The position numbers and the translations under genes are program-made. Below the pieces are notes generated by a model. That model was not told where the DNA came from. It ran no database searches and was given only the letters and a program-made list of their open reading frames with translations. Shown piece after piece: positions 37,343-51,160 of a DNA stretch of 64,000 bases. Source of the stretch: Limnoperna fortunei (taxonomy: Eukaryota > Mollusca > Bivalvia > Mytilida > Modiolidae); assembly GCA_944474755.1 (NCBI GenBank), contig OX104118.1:67771575-67835574 (forward strand), given 5' to 3'. The first letter of the stretch is position 1. Each line of letters begins with the position of its first letter.

Positions 37343-38420
37343 TACGCAGCGCACGTGACGTAGAGGTTATTTTACAAGTTATAACATCTGCACGTTGATG
37401 ACAACATTTAAGGCGGAAGAAATTCTCTGAAAATTTATAAATATTCAAACTATGAGAACATAAATAAAGACATGGTGCATTAAGGGCATTTGCTGGCCTC
37501 ATGATTTGGTAAAAAATTAAAACTATGATTGTAATGTATAGACTTTGCAAAATGAATAAGTAGAAATGTCTTTCTAATATTCTGTATCTTTTTTAAATCC
37601 TTCCCAAAACAATGAATTCAAAATTGGCTCAAAGCACCAATTTGGCAGAAAAATATTAAAAACACATCGATTTTTATAACTAAACTTCAGAAATAGGTAT
37701 ACTACATCCTAGGTTCAAAAAAATATTTGACATATATATTCTTTATAATGAGGACAAAATGTTAAATTAAGGTTTTGATCCAAGCTTGTGGGGGTACTTA
37801 ACTGTTTAAAAATGGCTCTATTTTTGTGACCCCATTTCATGACCTTGTACAGTCTTTTATATGTACAAAGTATTCAAATATGGTAAAGGATACTATTATA
37901 GATATTTTTTCTGTTTTATAGCAAAGTTTAAACTGATTATTTGAGATTTCAAATTTTGGGCGCTTAATGCACCTCCTCTTTTACGAACATTTTTATTCAG
38001 TAAGGTTGATTAATCAAACGTCATATTCAGAACGAGAACACGTAAACAAACAATAAATAAATGGCATGAACCAATAGGCGGGGAATTTTTACAGCCAATA
38101 ATTGATATTCATTTGATCGAACTGTCATTACGGTGCTTCATATTGAAACGAGACGAACATGCCTTACAATAAAAGCATCTATAGATCGACAAAATCTAGT
38201 TAAATAACTTCCAACTAGGTTAATAGGTAGTTTGATACCTAACCACGCTTTGCTGGGCGGTCTCACAAACAGGAAGTAGTTGTTTTATAGTGCCGTTACG
38301 AAAATGACCCCGAAATATGTTTTTTATTTTAATATGTTTTTTATTTTTACTGCATCACCAAAAATGTCAGCAGCTTGTTTTCAGAAAGTGAATTTTCTTT
38401 TGGCGTAGCATACATAACCC
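37343..38420. other. Non-coding stretch
   Basis: No gene or repeat is recognised. Confidence 0.4.
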
Positions 38421-38424
38421 TTGA

Positions 38425-38878
38425 CACTTCTTCCATGTCTGTGTCTGTGTTCATTTGTGAGACCCTCTCACATGTCTGTGACTGTGTTCATCTGCGAGAC
38501 CCTTCTCCCATGTGTGTGGCTGTGTTCATTTGTGAGATCCTTCTCCCATGTTTGTGACTGTGTTCATTTGTGAGACCATTCTGCCCAAGTGTGTGGCTAT
38601 GTTTTGTGAGACCTTTCTCCCATATGTGCGGCTGTGTTCATTTCTGAGACCCTTCTCCCATGTCTGTGACTGTGTTCATCTGCGAGACCCTTCTCCCATG
38701 TGTATGGCACTGCTCATTTGTCAGACCCTTCTCCCATGTGTGTGGCTTTGTTCATTTGTCAGCCCCTTCTCCCATGTGTATGGTTCTGTTTATTTGTGAT
38801 ACGCTTATCCCATGTGTATGGCTCTGTTCATTTGTCAGACCCCTTTCCATATTTGTGGCTCTGTTCATTTGTCAGATC
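38425..38878 (+). repeat. Minisatellite, about 38-bp unit, about 11-12 copies
   Basis: Each unit carries 'cccttctcccatgtgtgtgg' followed by 'ctgtgttcatttgtgaga', with variants (cattttgtcag, catctgcgag). Open frames across it come from the repeat and are not genes. Confidence 0.95.
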
Positions 38879-41400
38879 ATTGATCTATTCTCTAATCAAC
38901 ACTTTATATCTATTTTAAACAAGTATACAAGCAATTACAAAGAACTGTATGTCAGTTATTTTGTTCACAAGAGAATTATTATTAGGAACCCGCCTATGTT
39001 AACATATAAAGATTGTGCGAAGTTGCAGTTAGTGCGCATATTACATACAAATAGTGCAGTACTAGAAGTATGAAATACCAATATCGTCCTCTCGTTTTTG
39101 TTGTTTTGTTTTGTTTTGTTTTTTGTTTTTTTTGCGAGTTAATTCGACAATCACAGAACTAACATCGGATTATAACGGCAGTAAAATTCGCCCTAAAGAC
39201 TGATATGACAATATCTAAAGTCAATGAGTGAACAGGAACCATTAAATACAGTTCCAAAGTTCTAAGACACGACACGGGATGTTGTAGACCGTATTATTTT
39301 CTAGTTTGTATCACGATAAGTAATTCTACCAACGAGTTCAGGGGGTACAAAAATATTACTTATGTAACCACAAAACCACAACCTACAAATCGTTGGTATT
39401 TTTAGGGCTAGTATAATAATAAGTATAACATTTATTAACAGTGAATGTAAATTGCATAACTCTGCACAGACACAAGTGGTTCTTATTAAATAGAATGATA
39501 TATTTTATGGACAGACAACCTTGAGTTAATTATTACTTTAATACATGTACATAAATTTGTTGCTTTGTTTTAACATAACATTTTCATAAATTCATATTCA
39601 GTTTGACTTTGTTATTGTGTGTGCTCAATTTGTCAAAAGTGACATAAATTTAAGTATGTCTGCAAAAAGGTCTTTGATGTGCAAATGAAACAAATTAAAA
39701 TTTACATGTCTGCACTTAAGACAATGGCTGTGTATACATTTTAATTAAACTCAACACCACTACAAAATCATGGACTATTTAAAGACAACATATTTGGTAT
39801 CAATAAGTTTATTCTTACAATAGTGTTCAGATATAAACTTATGATATATCAAAATCCTCATGTATGAGGTCAACAATCTTTAAACGTAAACAAATAATTT
39901 GGGAAATTCCCCCTTTAGTACTAAGTTAACGATGCACAATATGGTGCGTCTAATGCATGTTTGTTGTTCTTGTCGTAAGGTAATATGACGGTGATTTATG
40001 GCCGTAATCACCAAGATGTTTTCCCCAAAAATGTAAATTTGCATATTGCAGTACATTACTCTATGTCAATACACCTTAAACTACGTACAGCTATGCACCA
40101 ATGCCGTCATGGCTAAGTGCACGTGACTGACGTCAACAACAAAATGACCAACCCCATGAATGAACTTCCATGTTGTCTCCAGGCGAAAAAGTTGTGATGT
40201 CACGGAGATCACCGCAGTATTAGTTTGACAGGTAGGTAGCTGATAAATATTCATAAAACGTTTCATAATTTACGCAGTCAAATTATTTTGGAACTGTGAA
40301 TCATTATAAGAAAATGTCAATATTATTCAATCAGGATAGAATAGAATAGAAATATACATATAAAACTGTGTTTAAAGTCACTTTGTAAGAAATTTCCTAT
40401 GTCTCCCTTAGCTTCCATTTTAAGAAACTGCTGCAGGAATCAAAAGTAGACATCCGGGTGTTTGACAGGATGTGAGCCGTAAGTAAACCTATTTGCAATA
40501 GGAATTACAACGACAAATCCAATGGCGTCCGCGTGACAACATCTCAGATGGGTGACACAAAAATGAAAAAAAAAAGCATTTTTATAATGTTGAGTTTAAG
40601 AAAAATAAATTTATATCTTGGAGAATCTGTTGGGATGACACAATATAAATGAAGTATATATATATATATATTACAGTAACTAAACTAGATAGTTGTTGGT
40701 ATTTATAGATTACTTATATGCATGATATGTATATATAAGTTGTTCTTTTATGTATATTAACTTGAAAATAGCACAACGATTATCTTAAAATATATTTATA
40801 CAATAAAATGCTAAAAACATTTTTTTTTCAACATAATTCTTTCAGTATAACGTCTTCCTGTTAGCTTAAAGCTTAAAAGCCCGTTTCTATAGCATTGGTA
40901 AAAATGTATTTACATACCGCGGTTTTAAAAATAATAAAATAATATTGAATGGGTGCAAATTTTCGGCCAATACAACCATTTGTTATCACCAGGCGTTAAA
41001 CGCCCAACATTCGATCACATCGAATATAACAATAGTATTAATGAATCGTATACTGAATTATTGACTAATAACAGTATACAAGTCCGATATGACCAAAACT
41101 GGCAGTACAATACAAATACCGAAAATATCAATATGCCGTATTGGACCCGAATAGAAAAACAAACGAACGTCAATATGCCGTATTAGCCAAGTTTTAGATC
41201 CATATTTTGCAATATGACATATTGTAATGGGCTGGTAAGTCAATAAAGGTATAATTACTTGTAGTGTTATTGGTCCTAGCCTAGGCATATCCACCAAAGT
41301 ACAGTATGCCTAGTCTCAGACCAATTACTCCACCTACGCAATGTGCTATGTTATATTCACCAATATTGCCCTGATTTTATTTGATTAATGCTTATTTCAA
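38879..41400. other. Non-coding stretch
   Basis: T-rich microsatellite-like sequence lies near 39098-39134 and an AT microsatellite near 40658-40672. No gene is recognised. Confidence 0.4.
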
Positions 41401-41402
41401 GC

Positions 41403-41525
41403 CTTTTAATGGCGTCTAGTTTTTATTGGAGAAACTGATGAGAACCATCGCTTCAGTAAAACCGACAATCGTTGTCAGATTCGGTCAGAGGTCAGGCCCA
41501 AACTCACCACACTACTGACACTGTT
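41403..41525 (-). mobile_element. SINE fragment
   Basis: 'atggcgtctagtttttattg' matches the body of the SINE copies at 30824 and 48350 in minus orientation. The rest is diverged or truncated, and the right limit is approximate. Confidence 0.45.
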
Positions 41526-41620
41526 GAACAGAAGTAGATAGATATTTTCTCACTAAACTTCAACCCAAAATTGTAAAAGAATGATGCAGAATTTGAATAC
41601 AAATGTGTTGTGATGTTTAA

Positions 41621-41805
41621 GAAATAGATTATTGCAATATTTTAGACCGAGCGATAGCGAGGTATAAAATGAAGACAAATATAAGGTATGACCATGTTCT
41701 AATTCGCATAGAGTATTTTATACCGAGCGATAACGATGTATAAAATGAAGACAAATATAAGGTGTGACCATGTTCGCATAGAGCCCAATTGCAATAATCT
41801 ATTTC
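41621..41805. mobile_element. 185-bp TIR element with internal duplication
   Basis: An exact 18-bp inverted repeat 'gaaatagattattgcaat' lies at 41621-41638 and 41788-41805. Inside, a ~70-bp unit ('accgagcgata', 'gtataaaatgaagacaaata', 'gaccatgttc') occurs twice in tandem. No target duplication is evident. Confidence 0.65.
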
Positions 41806-42152
41806 GATTATAATATGATATAATATGTCTAACAAATGTTTTAACATTTAGAGGCGACTCTAAGAGGACGCTTTCAATGTTATTCTCTCAAAAACAGATG
41901 TTAAAGCAAATAATATTGACAAAAACATATATTTATTGCATTACTGAGAAATCTTAACAAAATTGCATTGTTCCAGTTTTGAAATTTTCAGTTTAGCGTA
42001 CATGACGTCAGAATTCTAATTGTAGCGTTAAAGCAGGCTCTATGCTTATTAGAATTATAATGTGTTCTCAGAGCGTTTGAAGGACGTCATATTAAAATCT
42101 TTATTAAACACTGTTTATCATTTCAGCTATTGTCAATCTGTTTAACTGTAGA

Positions 42153-44099
42153 TGACAGTCACAATATTTGTATACACCCTTGTTTTTGACTGACGTAGAC
42201 AACAGTAACAAGATTTGTAGACACCCTTGTTTCTGACTGACGTAGATAACAGTAACAAGATTTGTAGACACCCTTGTTTCCTACTGACGTAGACAACAGT
42301 AACAACATTTGTAGACACCCTTGTTTCTGACTGACGTAAATAACTGTCACAATATTTGTAGACACCCTTGTTTCTGACTGACGTAGATAACAGTCAAAAT
42401 ATTTGTAGACACCTTTGTTTTTTACTGACGTAGACAACAATAACAAGAATTGTAGATAACCTTGTTTCTGACTGACGTAGACAACAGTAACAAGATTTGT
42501 AGACACTCTTGTTTCTGACTGACGTAGATAACAGTCACAATATTTGTAGACACCCTTGTTTCTGACTGACGTAGATAAAATTCAAAATATTTGTAAACAC
42601 CCTTGCTTCTGACTGACGTAGATAACAGTCAAAATATGTGTAGACACCCTTGTTTCTGACTGACGTAGACAACAGTAACAAGATTTGTAGACACCCTTGT
42701 TTCTGACTGACGTAGATACCAGTAACAATATTTGTAGACACCCTTGTTTCTGACTGACGTAGATAACAGTAACAAGATTTGTAGACACCCTTGTTTCTGG
42801 CTGACGTAAACAACAGTAACAAGATTTGTAGACACACTTGTTTCTGACTGACGTAGACAACAGTAATAAGATTGGTAGACACCCTTGTTTCTGACTGACG
42901 TAGACAACATTAACAAGATTCTGACTGACGTAGATAACAGTAACAAGATTTGTAGACACCCTTGTTTCTGACTGACGTAGACAACAGTAACAAGATTTGT
43001 AGACACCCTTGCTTCTGACTGACGTAGATAACAGTCAAAATATTTGTAGACACCCTTGTTTCTGACTGACGTAGACAACAGTAACAAGATTTGTAGACAC
43101 CCTTGTTTATGACTGACGTAGATAACAGTAACAATATTTGTAGACACCCTTGTTTCTGACTGACGTAGATAACAGTCACAAGATTTGTAGACACCTTTGT
43201 TTCTGACTGAAGTAGATTATTATGACAGTCACAAGATTTGTAGACACCTTTGTTTCTGACTGAAGTAGATTATTATAACAGTCACAAGATTTGTAGACAA
43301 CCTTGTTTTTGACTAAAGTAGGTAACAGTCACAATATGTATAGACACCCTTTTTTCTGATTGACGTAGATAACAGTCACAATATGTATAGACATCCTTGT
43401 TTCTGACTGACGTAGATAACAGTAACAAAATTTGTAGATACCCTTGTTTTTGCCTGACGTAGATAACAGTCACAAAATTTGTAGACACCCTTGTTTTTGA
43501 CCTACGTAGATAAGTCACAAAATTTGTGGACACCCTTATTTTTGACTGACGTAGATAAGTCACAAGATTTGTAGACACCCTTGTTTCTGACTGACGTAGA
43601 AAACAGTCACAAAATTTGGAGACAACCTTGTTTCTGACTGACGTAGATAACAGTCACAAAATTTGTGGACACCCTTGTTTTAGACTGACGTAGATAAGGC
43701 ACAAAATTTATAGACACCCTTGTTTCTGACTGACGTAGATAACAGTCACAATATTTGTAGACACACTTGTTTCTGACTGACGTAGTTAACAGTCACAATA
43801 TTTGTAGACACCCTTGTTTCTGACTGACGTAGATAACAGTCACAATATTTGTAAACACCTTTGTTTCTGACTGACGTAGATAACAGTCACAAAATTTATA
43901 GACACCCTTGTTTCTGACTGACGTAGATAAGGCACAAAATTTATAGACACCCTTGTTTCTGACTGACGTAGATAACAGTCACAATATTTGTAGACACCCT
44001 TGTTTCTGACTGACGTAGATAACAGTCACAATATTTGTAGATACCTTTGTTTCTGACTGACATAGATAACAGTCACAATATATATAGACACTCTTGTTT
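42153..44099. repeat. Minisatellite, 47-bp unit, about 41 copies
   Basis: The unit carries 'gatttgtagacacccttg', 'tttctgactgacgtagat' and 'aacagtaacaa' or 'aacagtcacaa'. Most copies differ by a few substitutions; 42918-42930 has a truncated unit. Overlapping minus-strand frames of up to 172 codons are repeat-derived, because the period is not a multiple of three and they read the same words in shifting frames. Confidence 0.97.
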
Positions 44100-46230
44100 T
44101 GTTTTACACTGCTACTGTTTGTTATCACCAACACAATTTAACTGTGTGCATAACATACATTTTACCTCATCGCTCTGGAGTTGAAATTACCATTCTAATT
44201 GCAGGTGTGAAAAATGCACAGCAGTGAAATTTCTAAGCAAGGTTTTTTCGGGGTATGATCATGCTTACCGTACAGGTGGATGTTAAAATAAAACTATACA
44301 ATAGTTATGACGAGGACAATAAAAAACATATCTAGAAACCGGTATAAAATCCTTGGTAGACTTTTGATACTGATAATAAGAAAACATATAAACTTCTCTT
44401 CAAAATTTTTTCAAACTAATAATAGTCGCGTATAAACACATTTTGATTTTGAATTAAAATTTTGGTTATACTACAATGTGAAATTTTACAACATTACTAC
44501 GAAGCCAAATACATTGACAATTAAAAACGAGGCAAATGTAAAGAGGAAAAAAATATTATCAAATGTACTCATCAATCAAGAAATAGGTGGATGTAATATC
44601 CGATGTCATTTTGTCTCAGTCCTTTCAAGTTAAGCACATCATGTGTATAAATCTTCAAGAAAATTTGAATTTTAATTGGTTTTCAGATTACGAGCACCTG
44701 CAATGCAAAAATCGTATCAACTGAGTATTATGTAATGGCCGAGTCTTGTTAATTTACGTATACAAAAAATTCAAAATTATATGATTTCATATTGATGCTT
44801 GATTACAAGATGCAACTGACTGCTTCACAATACAGAGGCGGTTGCTTATCATGCGCCAGAATTGATCGGTCCATTTTTTGAATTAAAAGATCAAAGAAAC
44901 TGCTACCCAGTCTTATCCTTTACAGAGGTAACTTTTGTTACAAACTAAAGAGGAATTAATTACCTTTGTATAACTCACACTGAGTTACAGAGGATATTAA
45001 ACTTAATTTTAACTAAAATGTTGTACTTCCGGATCACCGGGCCTCTATTTCTTAAAACGTATTTTCTTCTCACAACTTATAATAACCATGCAGATTGTGT
45101 GATATGGTGGCACTTTTGTGAACCAAAATAGAATATCGCATGAAAAATCGTGTCTTGTGCATGTTCCAAATGTATAAACTCAGTGACCGAATTATCCACA
45201 ACAAAGCACCATAAATTGCACAGCTAGTAAATTTATGCCGGAGTAATTTCTTAAAATGCAGTTTTCTGTGCAAAATTTCTTTATAAAGAAAATATTTTTA
45301 ACGATGTATTTAACATTGTATTTACACTCGCAGTTTTACTGAAATTATGACATTTATGCAAACATGTAAAACAAATGTAGACAAATGTAGAAGTCGAAAT
45401 GTATTTCAGAACGTCCCTTAGTATAAGTTATTTAAATAAATAAATATTTTACAATTGCTACAGGCCCCTATGATGTTATTTCCACTTTAAAAATTGATTT
45501 TAAATTTGGATCTTTAAAATGTCAGGGGCTTTCATTTTGGTGTACCTTCTTTTAAATGGTATTAATTTTGTCAGTTTATTAGTGCCACGAGCATACAGAC
45601 TGTAACGGTAAGACGTGAAACTAACTATATTTTCAAACAACTCTATTTTAATCGTACCAACTTTTAATTTCCTCAGAAATATGACTTTTAGCAATTACAA
45701 TTGATGAATGGACATTTAAGACTTAAAACCATAATCATTACAATCGTCATGAATATTTCTGAATGTAGTTTGTTTGGTGATCCCAAATTATAATTATCAT
45801 ATCAAGCAGCAGACGACAACGATAAATCTTTAGATCAAACATTGGCTTCGCGAGTATAACAATGACAACCATGATACAAATCTTAAATCCCATTTATTTT
45901 GTCTCGTGCAAACGTGACTTGACCTTTAACGCGCATGATTTATTGTTCATTAAACAGAACCTCATCTACAATACAATAGCAAATATTTATTAGTTAATGA
46001 TGCTGAAGAAATGTGGAAAGGGTTGATATGAACATTATTATTTGGAACACTTTTGACCTTCCTTTCAGAGTTATTGATTTGACCTTTACACAGAATCGAC
46101 CTCCTAGAACGTTGCAACATGCAGAAGAATAAACAACTACTTGGTATATGAAGCTAAGTTTAGAATATCTAATATTTTCTATTTTTTATTTTTGTATATT
46201 TTATAAATACTTATGTTAGAAGCGCGTTTC
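44100..46230. other. Non-coding stretch between minisatellites
   Basis: No gene or mobile element is recognised. Confidence 0.4.
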
Positions 46231-46235
46231 GTTGA

Positions 46236-47455
46236 ATAATGACTCGTCCGCTGTGTCAGTACCGTATTGAGACTACTTGTCAAAAAGACGTGTTTCAGTG
46301 CCGTAGTGCGACTATTTGTCATAATCTGTGTCAGTACCGAAGTACGACTACTGGTCACAATGATGTGTGTACCGTAGTACGACTATTGGTCAATGATGAT
46401 GTGCTTCAGCGTCGTAGTGCGACTATTGGTCATAATGATGCGTTTTAGCGCCGTAGTGCGACTACATGGTCTCAATGATGTGTGTCAGTACCGTATTGCT
46501 ACTACTGGTCTCAATGATGTGTGTCAGTACCGTAGTCGACTATTGGTCGATGATGTGTTTCAGCGTCGTAGTGCGACTATTGGTCATAATGCGTTTTAGC
46601 GCCGTAGTGCGACTACATGGTCTCACTAATGTGTGTCAGTACCGGAGTGCGACTACATGGTGATTATGATGTGTGTCAGTACCGTAGTGCGACTACATGG
46701 TCTCAAAGCTCTGTGTCAGTACCGTATTGCTACTAATTGGTCTCAATGATGTGTGTCAGTACCGTAGTGCGATTACTGGTCACAATGATGTGTATCAGTA
46801 CCGTAGTGCGACTACATGGTCATAATGAAGTGTTTCAGTGTAGTGCGACTACTGGTCTAAATGATGTGTCAGTACCGTAGTGCGACTATTGGTCACAATG
46901 ATCTGTGTCAGTGCCGTAGTGCGACTACTGGTCACAATAATGTGTGTCAGTACCATAGTGCGACTACTGGCCACAATGAAGTGTTTCAGTACCGTAGTGC
47001 GACTACATGGTTTCAATGATCTGTGTCCGTACCGTAGTGCGACTACTGGGCTCAATGATCTGTGTCAGTACCGTAGTGCGACTACTGGTCACAATGATGT
47101 GTGTCAGTACCGTAGTGCGACTACTGGTCACAATGATGTGTGTCAGTACCGTAGTGCGACTACTGGTCACAATGATGTGTGTCAGTACCGTAGTGCGACT
47201 ACTGGTCACAATGATGTATGTCAGTACCGTAGTGCGACTACATGGTCTCGATTATCTGTGTCAGGACCGTAGGGTGACTACTGGTCTCAATGATCTGTGC
47301 CCGTACCGTACTGCGACTACTGGTCTCAATGATCTGTGTCTCAGACCGTAGTGTGACTACTGGTCTCAATGATATGTGCTAGTGCCGTAGTGGTACTACT
47401 GGTCTCAATGGTCCTTGTCAGTACTGTAGTGCGACTATTGGTCACAATGATTTGT
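46236..47455. repeat. Minisatellite, 39-bp unit, about 31 copies
   Basis: The unit carries 'gtgtgtcagtaccgtagtgc', 'gactactggtcacaatgat'. Copies at about 47065-47230 are almost identical, while the edges are more diverged. The period is a multiple of three, so frames stay open on both strands (13-residue periodic peptides). There is no evidence of coding. Confidence 0.97.
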
Positions 47456-47789
47456 AGGATTAACAACAGCCAAAAGGGACAGTTACAAATCCGGATATAG
47501 ACAAACACACACAGCATATTTTTTGTTTCTTTTCTGTTGAAAATAAAACATATTTTGATCTTTTATTCAAGATTTCACCATCTTGTGTATGACGCAAACC
47601 AATTATCATATCTAATATAAACACATCTTACGTAATATATTGTGAAACTGTGTAACGATTAGCAACACCCGGGCATATGACCTACCAACGCTCGGGTATA
47701 TTGGTTTTGTACAGACGTGTAACGGACCAATCAAATTCCAGGAATAATACTCATACGTCGGTAATGTTTTATAGTTCATGTCAACACCT

Positions 47790-48045
47790 ATTAGGCTGGT
47801 TATACCCTCATGCAAGGACCAACTTGTGGTTGGAAATCCTTTATTGATCCCAGGCGTTAAGACCACATGTGTTGTAAATTCGAGCCCAACCATGCGCAAT
47901 GTGTGTTCTACACAGGGCTGCCTTTTTCCTGCCGAAATCAGGCGTTCTGACAGGGTGATCCTCTTTCCTTTTCAGATAAAAACTGTCACCACAATAGCTG
48001 AAAAAGAGTTTAAAGTGGCGTAAACCCCATTCAAACAAACAAACC
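47790..48045 (+). mobile_element. SINE-like copy, plus strand
   Basis: Its end reads 'aataagctgaaaaagag'-like then 'taaaccccattcaaacaaac', the reverse complement of the tail shared by the copies at 30824 and 48350. The interior is different (contains 'gagcccaaccatgcgcaatg'), so it is either a different subfamily or another element sharing the same tail. The left boundary is approximate. Confidence 0.5.
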
Positions 48046-48349
48046 GAACCATTCAAACACAATAAGGTGTTGTTTGTAACCAAAGAGTGACATTAGGGCA
48101 AATAGAGACAATGATATTTTTTCTCTGATGTCATATTTTCTGGAGATTATTGATACAGCAAAATGTAAACTTTTTAAATCGATTTCTTTGTTATATGCTG
48201 GAAACCTTTATTCATTAACTTTTTATCACTGGATGTCGTGAAATAAGGGTGTCGATCCAAAGGTCAGGTAGAGAACAGAATTGTTGATCAGAGCGAAGAT
48301 TTAAATATTGATAAACGTATCTGGATCTTATCGGGTTATCGAAAATAGC

Positions 48350-48610
48350 TGTTTGTTTGAATGGTGTTGTAACGCCACTTTCAGCAATTTTTCAGCTATT
48401 TCATGGCGTCCAGATTTTATTGGGGGAGGAAACCGGAGTACCCGGAGAGAACCCCCGACCTGCGGTAGGAAAACTGGCAATCCTTGTCAATTAAGATTGG
48501 AGTCGAGTACACCCTGACTGCAGTGAGAATCGAACCCGTAATCTCAGTGTTGACAGACCACGTGATTAATGGATGACGAACTACCTACACCACTCGGTCA
48601 CCGAGGCCCC
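48350..48610 (-). mobile_element. tRNA-derived SINE, near full-length, minus strand
   Basis: Read on the minus strand from 48610, the head is 'ggggcctcgg' followed by an A-box-like 'tgaccgagtgg' (48600-48590). A B-box-like 'ggttcgattc' follows (48536-48527). A body with 'acccccgacctgcgg' / 'agtacccgg' words, 'catggcgtcc', and a 'caaacaaac' tail come next. The central 'ggagtacccgg' region recalls conserved SINE cores known across invertebrates, but the family name is not certain. Open frames here are spurious. Confidence 0.8.
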
Positions 48611-50680
48611 ATATAGCGTATGTTACCATATTAGACGTTATTAGTAGGTGTCACTATACCTGCATGTTTCTCGCTACCTTTGTAGAAAGTGTAGCTGTTA
48701 CAAAAAGTATGGCATAATTTTACTGAAGAAATCTATGTTTAAAATATTTAAATATAGGAAAATGAATACTGATTTATTAAGAAATTTTATTGTTTAAAAT
48801 AAAATGAAAAACTGAATTAGACTTTAAAAATTGGGTCTTTATATACTAAAAGATTGATCATTGCCTAATAGGACACCAATAAGTTCATATTCTCAATCGA
48901 GACTGAATAGTATCAAGAAAAGAGTTTTTTAGCAGTGTGTGTTTATGTGCTGATAAGGGGACGTTATAATGGTGGTATATTCAATTACATTATAAAAACG
49001 TGTTGAAAGAAAGCGTATGTTTTTCTATGCTTTGTATTGCGCCTTTGTTTAGTTTATACAAGGCCGACGGGGTAGCGTATTTGGCACACTAGGTGAACAT
49101 ATCGCACTGTGCTCCCCCCTTTCCTCGTACTTCGCCTAGTGGTTTAATCCGACATTAATATGCCATGAATAGCTAAATTTTTCTCAATTTTCACCAGATT
49201 TTTCTTCGTGTAAAAAATTAACTACACTTTCATTGGATGAAAAACATTTTTAACACTATTTTACTCTTATATTTATTTTAATACGTCATATCTTCAAGAA
49301 TATAATACCATGTTACCTTAAAACAGTAACCACGGCACAAAGTTTCCAGTGGCAAACAAATAAATAGTTATTTGCTGTTTTTATTTTTGTGCTCCAAATC
49401 TTCAGATATTTTTAAAAATTATTAAAGTTTGCCAGACAACCAATTTTCGTTTAAATCAACATTATTATATTGAACAGGAAAAAAAAATATGTCAGCATAA
49501 TTTTATGGGTAAATAAAAGTAAATAAAAATAAAATAAAAACAAAATAATAATAATTATAATTTAACAACAAAATCGGATTACACTACTGTTTCGTTTTAA
49601 CGAAATAAAATAACACCTAAATGTATTCATCACCAAATATTCTATTGATTTAAATATTATATTTTTATTGGACATTTCAGATAATGAAATCATTTTTTGC
49701 ATGGAAATATTGGGCAAAAATTTAATCTTTATATATAGATGAGAAGGCGTCTAAACTTGTATATTTGTATAACATTTGCATTGTCAGATTTTGCGATTTT
49801 TAACAGCAAGTAAACAATTAGAATATACTACGAAAATGAAAAAAAAAACATGATTTTGAAACTAAATATGAGATTCAATTTTTTTTAAATTAGATTAATT
49901 TTCCTACTAAACCAGAAGACAATTGAAGAAAAAGAAAAACCAGGTGTTTTAAACAAAGGAATATAGATTAAATGCAGCGTTTTTAATTAATGAAACAAAA
50001 TGTCCAACAAAACTAAAAGACAATTTAAGTCTTCTTTCATCCTACCAACCGACATTTGTGTATCTGAAGTGTGAATTTAAATTTTAAAAGAAAACTGTTC
50101 CTCTTTAAAGCGAGTGTTCATTACTCGTCGTAAATACTTCTTAAGATTCTATTATGTCGGTTATCCATGCATCATGGTGCACGCGACAAAATTCAACCGA
50201 AGATGCAGTGCGTCACCAAATTTTTCAGATTGAAATAAATATCTTTTGTATCGATGCAATTTTACACCTCCATTCCCCTACGTCTATTGTCATGGTAATG
50301 TAATAAATCTTTGCAGAATGACGACTAATTGATATCATTTATAAAAGAAACCTTAATATTGTCACTTAGAAATTCTGCACAGCTTGAGGCATTGGTTTCT
50401 GTGGGGGTGGAGCTGTATTGACCGTGCGTCATTTTTTGTCATGGTTTTTTGTCTTGTTTGTTATTTCACCACAAAAACATCTGCAGATATTTTGTTAATT
50501 AAATGTCAGATTGGGACAATGTATTCTGTCCAACACTGCGACCACAAGCCTCCTATTGTAACCAAGTTATAGTGTTTCGCCAACATCAGGCAAATTTGGC
50601 AATGAAGCATGCAAGGTGTAAAATATATGTTAAACAAAATGTGCTATTAATATGAGCTGTTTCACCTAAACCAGAAAAAT
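48611..50680. other. Non-coding AT-rich stretch
   Basis: No gene is recognised. A moderately GC-rich patch near 49060-49150 ('aggccgacggggtagcg') looks like an unassigned dispersed repeat. Confidence 0.4.
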
Positions 50681-50686
50681 AAAACC

Positions 50687-51160
<474 letters not shown>

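Noticed and set aside
42159..43578. Long overlapping minus-strand open frames in the 47-bp array (up to 172 codons)
   Set aside because: They are translations of a 47-bp tandem repeat in shifting frames with no domain or splice signals; several overlap in different frames of the same strand.
42153..44099. CRISPR-like array
   Set aside because: Direct tandem copies without unique spacers, in a eukaryotic context.
46239..47351. Open frames on both strands in the 39-bp array
   Set aside because: Open only because the repeat unit lacks stops and is a multiple of three.
48308..48517. 69-codon frame with RSTRREPPTCGRKTGNPC
   Set aside because: Lies within the SINE body; the same peptide words come from the SINE copy at 30824.
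48527..48610. tRNA gene
   Set aside because: A- and B-box-like words exist but are part of a SINE head followed by the SINE body; no complete cloverleaf is evident.
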